From the NCBI GenBank assembly GCA_945876015.1, contig CAMCNM010000024.1, positions 1-13,335 on the forward strand: 13,335 nt of DNA, given 5' to 3'. Positions 7,633-13,335 of this stretch are shown piece after piece (the stretch's first letter is position 1; each line of letters opens with the position of its first letter). The stretch comes from Gemmatimonas phototrophica. Its GTDB lineage: Bacteria; Gemmatimonadota; Gemmatimonadetes; Longimicrobiales; Gaopeijiaceae. The translations under genes were made by a program, and so were the position numbers. The notes beneath the pieces were generated by a model, which made no database searches, had not been told where the DNA came from, and saw only the letters and a program-made list of their open reading frames with translations.

Positions 7633-7681
7633 CGGGAACGTCGCCCCGCAGTTGGGATCGATCGCCTCAGTGAATACCGTA

Positions 7682-10366
7682 ATGGGCTCGAAGCAACACC
7701 CACGCGCGGCTGTGTCGCGGTGGCTCTGGGTCGGCGCACTCGCGCTCGCCCTCCTCGTCTTCGGCGTGGACACCGCGCGCCGACTGGACGGGATCCGGTC
7801 GGCGACCGAGGCCGCGGTCGCGTCCCGCCTCAGGCCAGAGATCGATCCGGCATCTCCGAGCGGATACCGCTGGAATCAGCACCGCCTCGTCCTGACCCAG
7901 ACGGACGGCTACCAGTGGCTGCTCCAGGCCGAGCAGGAGCTGAGTGGCGGCGATGCGCGCGTTCGCGCCGTTGCGTACGACGACGGAGTGCGGAGTCGCG
8001 AAGTCCACTGGGCGGGATTCCTCCGCTGGTGGAGCTTGGGCGTGGCCCGCGCCTATCGCCTCGGGCATTCCTCACTCACCCCCGCCCAGTCCCTCGAGCA
8101 CGTCGCGCCTTGGGCCAACGTGCTGTTGCTTCTCGTCTTCCTCGTGGCGCTCACGCCGTTGATCGCGACGCGTCTCGGGGCGGGGGCGGCAGGGCTGTTC
8201 GCGCTCGGAAGCGTGGCGGTCCATCCGTTCTACGATTTCTTCGCCGTCGGGTACCTCGATCACCACGGCGTCGCGGCCATGTCCTGTCTCATGGTCGTGC
8301 TCTGTCTGGTCGCGGGAGGGGTCGGCTTCGTCCGGGTGGACGACGCCCCAACCGGGAAGAACGATCCGGCGCTTCGCGACTGGCTGCCGACACTGGACGT
8401 GGCCCGGCGATGGTTCATCGCGTCGGGTGTGGCGGGAGCCGTCGGACTGTGGATCAGCGCTGCCGCGATGGCCCCGGTGTTGGTGGGCGTCGGCGTGGGC
8501 GTTCCGCTGGCTTTGCTGGCGTGCAAAGGCTCGGGCCCCTCGCGCGCGTGGAGGTTCGAGCCCGGGCTGTTCCGCGCCTGGGGCATCGCGGGCGCGTGCG
8601 GGAGCCTCGCGTTCTATCTGCTCGAGTATTTCCCCGCTCACATGGGCATGCGGCTCGAGGTCAACCACCCACTGTATGCGTTGGCGTTTCTGGGTGGAGG
8701 CGATCTCCTCGCCCGGGTGGGACGGAGAATGGCCCCTCCGACGGGAGAGACCGAAACGATCTCGGGGATTGGCTGGCTGGTGGGTGACCTGGCTCTGGTA
8801 CTGCTGCTCCCCGCGGTCATCCTGCTCACGGGCGAGGCGCACTTCCGTCTGCGGGATCCCTTCCTGTGGCTCTTCCACACCCGGTCGATCGTCGAATTCC
8901 AGCCGCTGATCGCGTGGATGCGAACGCGCACTCCTGTGCAGGTGCTGGGAGAGCTGAGCCTGATACCGCTCGTGGCAATGCCGATCGCGGCGGCGCTGTG
9001 GCCGACCGACCTGGTTGGCTCGGCGCGGCTGGTGTTGCGCGGGCTCCTCCTGGTGGCGGTGGGGTCCGCGATGATCTTGGCCGGCATCTTCCTGCTCAGC
9101 GTGACCCGGGGGAATGTCCCGATGGCGGTGGTCGGGAGCGCAGCCCTCGCGGCGCTCTGGTTCCTGCTCCCGTGGTCATTGCGCTATCCGCCGCTCGCGC
9201 CGCCATGGAAGGCGGCGCTGATCCTCGCGTCGGTCCCCGCGCTCCTTCTCCTTCTGGTCTCTCTGTTCCAGATGCGGTGGCTGGGAAACGCGGCGGCGCT
9301 CTGGCTCGGTGTCCTCGCGGCCTCCGCGTCGGTGCTCGTCGCGGCGGGCCATGCTCAGATCCGGACCTCGGCGGGAAGACTCGGCTCGGCAGCGCTGCTG
9401 ACCGCCGTCCTCGTCATGCCTCCGCTCGCCTTCGCGGGTGCTCCGTTCGTCAGGCCGAACGCGGACGTCGTCACTCGGGACGCCTCGTTTTGGCTGCGTC
9501 GCAGGCTGGGGGGTGACTCGGCGGTGGTGCTGGCGGCCCCCACCCCCAGCACGCACATGATCTGGTTCGGAGGATTCCGCGGCCTGGGCACGCTGTACTG
9601 GGAGAACCTGGAGGGACTGCGTGCGAGCGCCGAGATCTACAGCGCTCCCGACGCGGATTCGGCGCGCGCTCTGCTCGCCCGGCATGGCGTCACGCATGTC
9701 GTCTTCCTGGGGTGGGACATCGGGTTCGAGTTTGAGCAGGGCGCCGCCAACACCGCCGACGGCGCGAACCGGCGAGGCTTCCTCAACCAGATCGAATTGG
9801 AGATGCGTGCTGGGAAGCCGGTTTCGCTCCCGCCCTGGTTGCTGCCGCTCCCCTACGCTCCTGCGACCGTGGCGGGCTTCCGCCACCCGGTCCTCGAGAT
9901 TCTGGAGGTCGTGGACGATCAGGCGCCCGAGGTCGCGCTCGCGCGCCTCGCGCAGTTCTACGAGGCGATGGAGAACGCCCCTGGAGTGGAGGAGTCGCTC
10001 GCCCGCTCCGTGGCGATCCGGCCGAGCGTTCCGGCCCTCGCCCTTTTGGCCCAGATCCAGTGGGTGAAGGAAGATCGATTGGCGTTCATCGAGACGGTCG
10101 ATCGTCTGCGCGTTGAGCTCGCCAGGCCGCAGTCGTTGGATCTCGGCGATCGGATCGAGGCCGTATTCGCGCTCGGTCTCCGGGGTGACGGCCAGGGAGT
10201 CGCGAGCCAGTTGTCGGCTGCGCTCGCTCAGGCGGACGAAAGGCGGCTGCGGAGGCTTCGTCCGGAGCGACTCTCACTGTTGATCGACGTGAGCCGCCAG
10301 CTCGGGCTGGATCGCGAATTCCCCGACGCGATCGCGACCGCCCAACGCCTTCTTCCCGCCCCCTAA
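7682..10366 (+). CDS. GT-C membrane protein related to STT3/AglB oligosaccharyltransferases
   Basis: The product is 894 residues from ATG 7682; TTG 7652 and GTG 7670 are alternatives, and none has a good Shine-Dalgarno. One membrane helix lies near residues 14-30, followed by a large first loop containing TQTDGYQWL (Asp75), which resembles the first acidic motif of STT3/AglB. About 11-13 hydrophobic segments run to about residue 590. One is followed by FAVGYLDHHGVAAM (DHH 193-195), like the second loop motif of archaeal AglB. A soluble domain starts at FWLRRRL (W604). The WWDYG catalytic motif of true oligosaccharyltransferases is absent there; PTPSTHMIWFGGFRGLGT and YWEN (639-642) stand in its place, and ALLARHGVTHVVFLGWD follows. 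The last ~125 residues are helical and TPR-like. Transfer of a polyprenyl-linked sugar outside the cytoplasm is inferred; substrate unknown. Confidence 0.7.
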   Translation: MGSKQHPRAAVSRWLWVGALALALLVFGVDTARRLDGIRSATEAAVASRLRPEIDPASPSGYRWNQHRLVLTQTDGYQWLLQAEQELSGGDARVRAVAYDDGVRSREVHWAGFLRWWSLGVARAYRLGHSSLTPAQSLEHVAPWANVLLLLVFLVALTPLIATRLGAGAAGLFALGSVAVHPFYDFFAVGYLDHHGVAAMSCLMVVLCLVAGGVGFVRVDDAPTGKNDPALRDWLPTLDVARRWFIASGVAGAVGLWISAAAMAPVLVGVGVGVPLALLACKGSGPSRAWRFEPGLFRAWGIAGACGSLAFYLLEYFPAHMGMRLEVNHPLYALAFLGGGDLLARVGRRMAPPTGETETISGIGWLVGDLALVLLLPAVILLTGEAHFRLRDPFLWLFHTRSIVEFQPLIAWMRTRTPVQVLGELSLIPLVAMPIAAALWPTDLVGSARLVLRGLLLVAVGSAMILAGIFLLSVTRGNVPMAVVGSAALAALWFLLPWSLRYPPLAPPWKAALILASVPALLLLLVSLFQMRWLGNAAALWLGVLAASASVLVAAGHAQIRTSAGRLGSAALLTAVLVMPPLAFAGAPFVRPNADVVTRDASFWLRRRLGGDSAVVLAAPTPSTHMIWFGGFRGLGTLYWENLEGLRASAEIYSAPDADSARALLARHGVTHVVFLGWDIGFEFEQGAANTADGANRRGFLNQIELEMRAGKPVSLPPWLLPLPYAPATVAGFRHPVLEILEVVDDQAPEVALARLAQFYEAMENAPGVEESLARSVAIRPSVPALALLAQIQWVKEDRLAFIETVDRLRVELARPQSLDLGDRIEAVFALGLRGDGQGVASQLSAALAQADERRLRRLRPERLSLLIDVSRQLGLDREFPDAIATAQRLLPAP

Positions 10367-10583
10367 AGGGGAACCTGTCGGACCCCCCCCCGGGCGCCTC
10401 GAAAAAAACCGGGGATTGTCGAAACATCCCCCCGCCGACCTCGGGATTTGACGAACCGAGGCCCCGGTGACGAGGATGGGCTGCCGGACCGTCGGCGGGA
10501 CAGCACCAGGGCCCCCTGAGCGTATTTCATGGGCGGCGGCCCTCCCGCGCTGGCCCGTTTCGGCTCACACGAACCCGCGTCGC
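10367..10583. other. intergenic region before the MutS-like gene
   Basis: Besides the leftward hairpin, this stretch holds a run of nine C (10383-10391) and a 6-bp stem CCTCGG/CCGAGG (10439-10444 with 10456-10461). A TTGACG at 10448-10453 could be a -35, but only a weak GAGGAT follows at 18 bp. The mutS-like frame is open from GTG 10467, yet that part is Pro/Arg-rich and does not look coding. Confidence 0.35.
10402..10431 (-). terminator. terminator-like hairpin oriented leftward
   Basis: GGGGAT (10411-10416) pairs with ATCCCC (10426-10431). After a bulged T the stem extends by GT/AC around a CGAA loop. Read on the minus strand, the stem is followed by GG and then seven Ts (10408-10402). On the plus strand no T-tract follows. 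It would stop leftward transcripts coming from the antisense side of the MutS-like gene, and no leftward gene that needs it is visible. Confidence 0.4.
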
Positions 10584-11996
10584 ATGCTCAATTTCAAGAT
10601 CCGTCTCGACAACCTCAGCACGAAGAAGTTCGAGCCGCCGCCCGTCGATCCCGACGAGATGGTGATGGACCCGCAGACCTACAAGGATCTCGAGATCTTC
10701 GAGGGCGAGGGCGGGGCGTCGAGCCTGTACGACCTGTTCAACACGACGCGGAGCGCGGGCGGGGCCAAGGCCCTCAGGGCCCGCATGAGGAAACCCTGGG
10801 CCAAGGCGTCGAGGATCCGGGCGGTGCAGGAATCGCTCACGTTCATCCGCCGGAACCGCGGGGCGTTCGAGCGCCTCCTCTCCGACACCACGACGGGAAC
10901 CGTCGAGAAGTACCTGAGCGGATCGCTCCCGCTCGTAACGAAGGACAGCAACTGGGAGTTCTGGATGTGGGCGCTGGAGGTCCGGTTCGGAGACTTCCGC
11001 CCGTACAACCGGATCGTGCGGGGCGTGCAGGGCGCCTCGACCATGATCAGGGCACTCAGGACGGTGTCCTCGACCCCGGAGCTGTTGAACGCGCCAGGCG
11101 AGGTCGGAGTGCTCATCGCCGAGATGCGGACGCTGCTCGCTCGCCCCACCCTCGGGCTGGTCGGTGACGTGGATCGGTGGGATCTCTCCGCCTGGAAGAT
11201 CCTGCGCATCGACCGGATGTTCCGGCTGATCGAGCGCGAAACGGTCGAGCGGCTGCTCGATCTGGCGTGCGACCTGGACGCGCTGGTGTCGATGGCGGAC
11301 GCGGTCGAGCGGCTGGGGTTCGTGATGCCGGAGATCGTGGAGGGTCCGCTCGAGATGAGGGGCGAGGCGGTCTCTCACCCATTCATCACCGAGGCGGTGC
11401 CGAACCCGGTCGCGCTCGATCAGCGGCGCCGCATGCTGTTCCTGACCGGCCCCAACATGGCGGGGAAGACCACCTACCTGCGCTGCTGCGGGATCGCGCT
11501 CTATCTCGCCCACCTCGGGATGGGCGTTCCCGCACGCTCGTTCCGGTTCTCGCCCTGCGACCGGCTGTTCAGCTCGATCTCGGTCAACGACAACGTGCGC
11601 GCTGGCGTGAGCTTCTTCCGCGCCGAGGCCCTCCGCGTGAAGGCGATCGCCCTGGCGGTGACCCAGGGTCACCGCGTGGTGGCGTTGATGGACGAGCCCT
11701 TCAAGGGGACGAACGTGAAGGATGCGTTCGACGCGTCGCAGGCGGTCCTCGCGCGCTTAGCCGAAAAGGACGGGACCATGTTCCTGGTCTCCTCGCATCT
11801 GATCGAGCTGGGCGAGCGCATGCTGGAGAGCGGGCTGGTGGATCTCCAGCACTTCGAGGCGAGCGAGGAGGAAGGGCGGCTACGCTTCGAGTACATCCTC
11901 AGGCCCGGAGTGTCGTCGCAGCGGCTCGGGATGCGCGTGCTCCGCGAGGAAGGGATCTTCGAGCTGCTGGACCAGCAGCAGAACGGGAAGCGGTGA
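10584..11996 (+). CDS. MutS-family ATPase lacking mismatch-recognition domains
   Basis: The 470-residue product begins near the MutS core domain (MDPQTYKDLEIFEG, then SSLYDLFNTTRSAGGAKALR) and continues through the lever helices to the ATPase. Walker A is TGPNMAGKTT (288-297, Lys295). Walker B is VVALMDEPFKGTN with D370/E371, and a histidine switch lies in SSHLIELGERM. Canonical MutS has about 850 residues with N-terminal mismatch-binding and connector domains and the Phe-X-Glu motif, and all of these are missing. Walker B also differs from the usual DEIGRGTS and is closer to the DEIFRGTN of short MutS relatives. No membrane segment is seen, unlike some of those. Binding to branched DNA or recombination intermediates is likely, but its role is unknown. 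ATG 10584 is chosen by domain content; the 39-residue extension from GTG 10467 looks non-coding, and no Shine-Dalgarno supports either. Confidence 0.85.
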   Translation: MLNFKIRLDNLSTKKFEPPPVDPDEMVMDPQTYKDLEIFEGEGGASSLYDLFNTTRSAGGAKALRARMRKPWAKASRIRAVQESLTFIRRNRGAFERLLSDTTTGTVEKYLSGSLPLVTKDSNWEFWMWALEVRFGDFRPYNRIVRGVQGASTMIRALRTVSSTPELLNAPGEVGVLIAEMRTLLARPTLGLVGDVDRWDLSAWKILRIDRMFRLIERETVERLLDLACDLDALVSMADAVERLGFVMPEIVEGPLEMRGEAVSHPFITEAVPNPVALDQRRRMLFLTGPNMAGKTTYLRCCGIALYLAHLGMGVPARSFRFSPCDRLFSSISVNDNVRAGVSFFRAEALRVKAIALAVTQGHRVVALMDEPFKGTNVKDAFDASQAVLARLAEKDGTMFLVSSHLIELGERMLESGLVDLQHFEASEEEGRLRFEYILRPGVSSQRLGMRVLREEGIFELLDQQQNGKR

Positions 11997-11999
11997 GCC

Positions 12000-12170
12000 T
12001 CAGCGCAGGATCTGCAGGAGATCGCTCCGGTCGTCGGTCCACAGGACGGCGCGGTCGGAGGTCGGAGCCGTCCCGGCCGAGCGTACGTTGGCGAGAAAGG
12101 CCTCGCTCCGGCTGAGCAGGATCCAGACGCTGGGAGACCGTCCCGGGAGACGCAAGCCGGAAGGCCGGTC
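12000..12170 (-). pseudogene. C-terminal remnant resembling a spermidine-synthase-like protein
   Basis: On the minus strand one frame is open for 56 codons between a TGA (12173-12171) and a TGA stop (12002-12000). It has no plausible start. The peptide reads like a protein tail: SPSVWILLSRSEAFLANV, then a short linker, then AVLWTDDRSDLLQILR at the end. A closing W-T-D-D followed by a hydrophobic LLxxLR is typical of spermidine-synthase-like and fused MFS/spermidine-synthase proteins. The neighbouring minus frame just upstream gives TTGLRPAFRLASP, which could continue the protein through a frameshift. The rest of the gene is absent, because the stretch to 12293 holds nothing else coding. I read it as a decayed gene, with the family assignment less certain than the decay. 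Confidence 0.45.
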
Positions 12171-12293
12171 TCAGACCAGTTGTCGCGAGCGGATTTCCGC
12201 GGAGGTGGGTCGGAGCGACATCGTCCGCGGGTGGCCCGAGTACCTCGGGGCTGATTAGTCTTGGGCGTGGAAAACCCATTCGCGGGAGGTCAT

Positions 12294-12989
12294 GTGAGGC
12301 ATTCGATCGCGCTGGCGGTTCTCGTCGCGCTGGTGGGATGCGGGGGGGAGGCGCGCGAGGCGGCCGAGCAGGCCGCGGCGGATTCCGTGGCCAGGGCGCG
12401 GGCCTCGGTCCCACCTCTGCTCAACCCGCGCTTGATGAACGACACGTCCCCCGACCTCTACCGCGCGCGCTTCCGGACCACCGCTGGCGAATTCGTAGTC
12501 GAGGTGCACCGCGACTGGGCACCGCGCGGCGCCGACCGCTTCTACAACCTCGTGAAGGCGGGCTACTACGATAGCGTCTACGTGCACCGGGTCACCCCGA
12601 ACCTCGCGCAGTTCGGCTTCTATCCGGATCCGCGCATCAACAACTTCTGGTTGAAGCGCTACATCGGGGACGACCCCGTTACCCAGTCGAACACCCGCGG
12701 CCGCGTCACCTTCGCGCACGCCGGCATGAACACGCGCGCGACGCAGGTCTTCCTCAACCGCCAGGACAATTCCCGGCTGGACGAGCAGGGCTTCGCGCCG
12801 TTCGGCGAGGTCGTCGAGGGGATGGAGATCACGGACGCGTTCTACGGCGAGTACGGCGAGCTGGCTCCCGAGGGCAACGGTCCGATCCCCGGACAGGCAG
12901 CGTTCAAGGGCAACGAGTACCTGTCCACCGAATTCCCCGAGCTCACCCAGATCCAGCAGGTCACGATCGAAGCCCCCCCCGCCGGGTGA
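12294..12989 (+). CDS. lipoprotein cyclophilin-type peptidyl-prolyl cis-trans isomerase
   Basis: It is expected to isomerise Xaa-Pro bonds of exported proteins. The 231 residues start with a lipoprotein signal (VLVALVGC, Cys16), then an Ala/Glu-rich linker to about residue 45. The cyclophilin fold follows: FRTTAGEFVVEVHRDWAPRG, RFYNLVKAGYYDSVYVHRV with the catalytic HR, NTRGRVTFAHAGMNTRATQV, and GFAPFGEVVEGMEI. The conserved Gln of the active site appears in NLAQFG, but the usual GGD is replaced by FGFYPDP. The Phe of IPGF is Leu, and the usual MAN is FAH, so activity may be altered. The insert with NNFWLKRYIGDDPV and the tail KGNEYLSTEFPEL resemble a periplasmic cyclophilin subgroup seen in several environmental phyla. 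GTG 12294 follows GGAGG (12285-12289); ATG 12292 stops at once. The stop overlaps the next gene. Confidence 0.9.
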   Translation: MRHSIALAVLVALVGCGGEAREAAEQAAADSVARARASVPPLLNPRLMNDTSPDLYRARFRTTAGEFVVEVHRDWAPRGADRFYNLVKAGYYDSVYVHRVTPNLAQFGFYPDPRINNFWLKRYIGDDPVTQSNTRGRVTFAHAGMNTRATQVFLNRQDNSRLDEQGFAPFGEVVEGMEITDAFYGEYGELAPEGNGPIPGQAAFKGNEYLSTEFPELTQIQQVTIEAPPAG

Positions 12990-13219
12990 AGGTGACGGTG
13001 TCCGGCGGATTGACCCTCGATCTGTCGGAGCGAGGGGAGGGACCCCCCGTGCTGCTGGTGCATGGCTTCGGGGGATCGGGCGCGAGCTGGGGCGAGGCCG
13101 CGCTCACGGGACTGGCCCGTCACCATCGCGTGCTCGCGGTGGATCTCCCGGGTCACGGCGCCAGCGACGATCCGACCGATCCCTCCCGCGTGACGTTCGA
13201 CCGGGTGCTCGACGATCTC
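12986..13219 (+). CDS. alpha/beta hydrolase, N-terminal part only
   Basis: GTG 12986 overlaps the cyclophilin stop as GTGA. The first 78 codons are a clear alpha/beta-hydrolase start: a beta hairpin, then VLLVHGFGGSGASW with the oxyanion-hole HGFGG (26-30), and RVLAVDLPGHGASDDP (DLPGHG 53-58). The usual helix entry FDRVLDDL follows. The nucleophile elbow (G-x-S-x-G), Asp and His should come later but never appear. After about 13219 the same frame stays open to the edge but becomes an Arg/Ala/Ser-rich string, while the opposite strand encodes a different enzyme. The gene is therefore cut at this point, either by a real rearrangement or by misassembly. The substrate cannot be inferred. Confidence 0.75.
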
Positions 13220-13335
13220 CCATCACGTTCTGCCCGGCGCGCGCGGCGGCGCGGATGCCGTCGAGCGCGCGCTTCGCGCCGTCGGCGTCGCGCGCGGCAC
13301 GGAAGCGCGCCAGGCGCTCGCACTGCTCGGTCTCG
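13215..13335 (-). CDS. methylmalonyl-CoA mutase catalytic-subunit fragment
   Basis: On the minus strand, 40 codons from 13334 to 13215 read as a segment near the C-terminus of the catalytic domain of methylmalonyl-CoA mutase-type enzymes. The family pattern is Q-x-x-RL-x-x-x-RA-x-RD, then a helix, then AA-x-x-G-x-N-x-M. Here the pieces are QCERLARFRAARD, ALDGIRAAARAG and QNVMGD. In the family this is followed by a conserved segment ending near TLGEI-x-x-(A/V)LR, but here the sequence switches to the antisense of the hydrolase. Both ends are cut: the left by the junction and the right by the window edge. The enzyme converts methylmalonyl-CoA to succinyl-CoA, but no B12-binding domain or partner gene is in view. 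Confidence 0.7.

Noticed and set aside
10527..11672. 381-residue minus-strand open frame opposite the MutS-like gene
   Set aside because: It is a shadow frame: the plus strand carries unmistakable MutS motifs, and the antisense peptide is Arg/His-rich without structure.
11899..12414. 171-residue minus-strand frame across the gap after the MutS-like gene
   Set aside because: Its long Pro/Arg stretches are antisense to the cyclophilin gene. Only a short piece near 12155-12195 might belong to the decayed gene, in a different frame from the remnant tail.
13216..13335. Continuation of the hydrolase frame to the window edge
   Set aside because: It stays open but is Arg/Ala-rich and lacks the G-x-S-x-G elbow, and the opposite strand fits a known enzyme family.
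1..13335. CRISPR arrays, IS elements or long direct repeats
   Set aside because: No spaced repeats, transposase or terminal inverted repeats were seen by eye; only short hairpins and homopolymer runs were found.

Overview
The window looks like a piece of a GC-rich bacterial chromosome from a Gram-negative-type cell. Third codon positions are mostly G or C, GTG and TTG starts are common, two genes carry lipoprotein signals and one encodes a probable outer-membrane protein. Protein style and gene mix (a dxs-nadK-recN cluster, a lipoprotein cyclophilin, a DHH-containing GT-C membrane enzyme, a short MutS relative) suggest an uncultured Gemmatimonadota/Eisenbacteria/FCB-like lineage. That placement is an impression, not a measurement. 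Most of the window is ordinary core genome, and I see no complete mobile element, CRISPR array or defence island.

Layout. Positions 1-89 may hold the 5' end of a leftward gene running off the edge. Next come dxs (252-2183) and nadK (2180-3076), which overlap in a TTGA stop/start, then recN (3219-4907) with its own well-formed promoter. This is a reduced form of the common dxs-tlyA-nadK-argR-recN cluster and links isoprenoid precursor synthesis, NADP supply and recombination repair. A leftward gene for a secreted, probably beta-barrel protein (4904-6502) converges on recN, and both stops share one CTAG.

A tRNA block follows. tRNA-Gly(GCC) has a sigma70-type promoter and a strong intrinsic terminator, and tRNA-Cys(GCA) starts two bases after that terminator's T-tract and has its own terminator. 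Beyond it lie an unrecognised lipoprotein gene (7081-7632) and a large GT-C/STT3-AglB-like membrane protein (7682-10366) that has the DHH loop motif but no WWDYG. Then comes a MutS-family ATPase lacking the mismatch-binding domains (10584-11996).

Between the MutS-like gene and the next one, the minus strand keeps a decayed C-terminal piece that looks like a spermidine-synthase-type protein (12000-12170). A lipoprotein cyclophilin (12294-12989) is coupled to an alpha/beta hydrolase that starts at 12986. The hydrolase reading stops making sense at about 13217. From there to the edge the minus strand instead encodes a clear methylmalonyl-CoA mutase fragment. The last ~120 bases are therefore either a genomic rearrangement or an assembly chimera, and should not be trusted for synteny.

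The most interesting leads are the degenerate STT3-like enzyme with its lipoprotein neighbour, the stand-alone MutS core, the terminator wedged between two tRNAs and the chimeric right end. None by itself shows a new multi-gene system.
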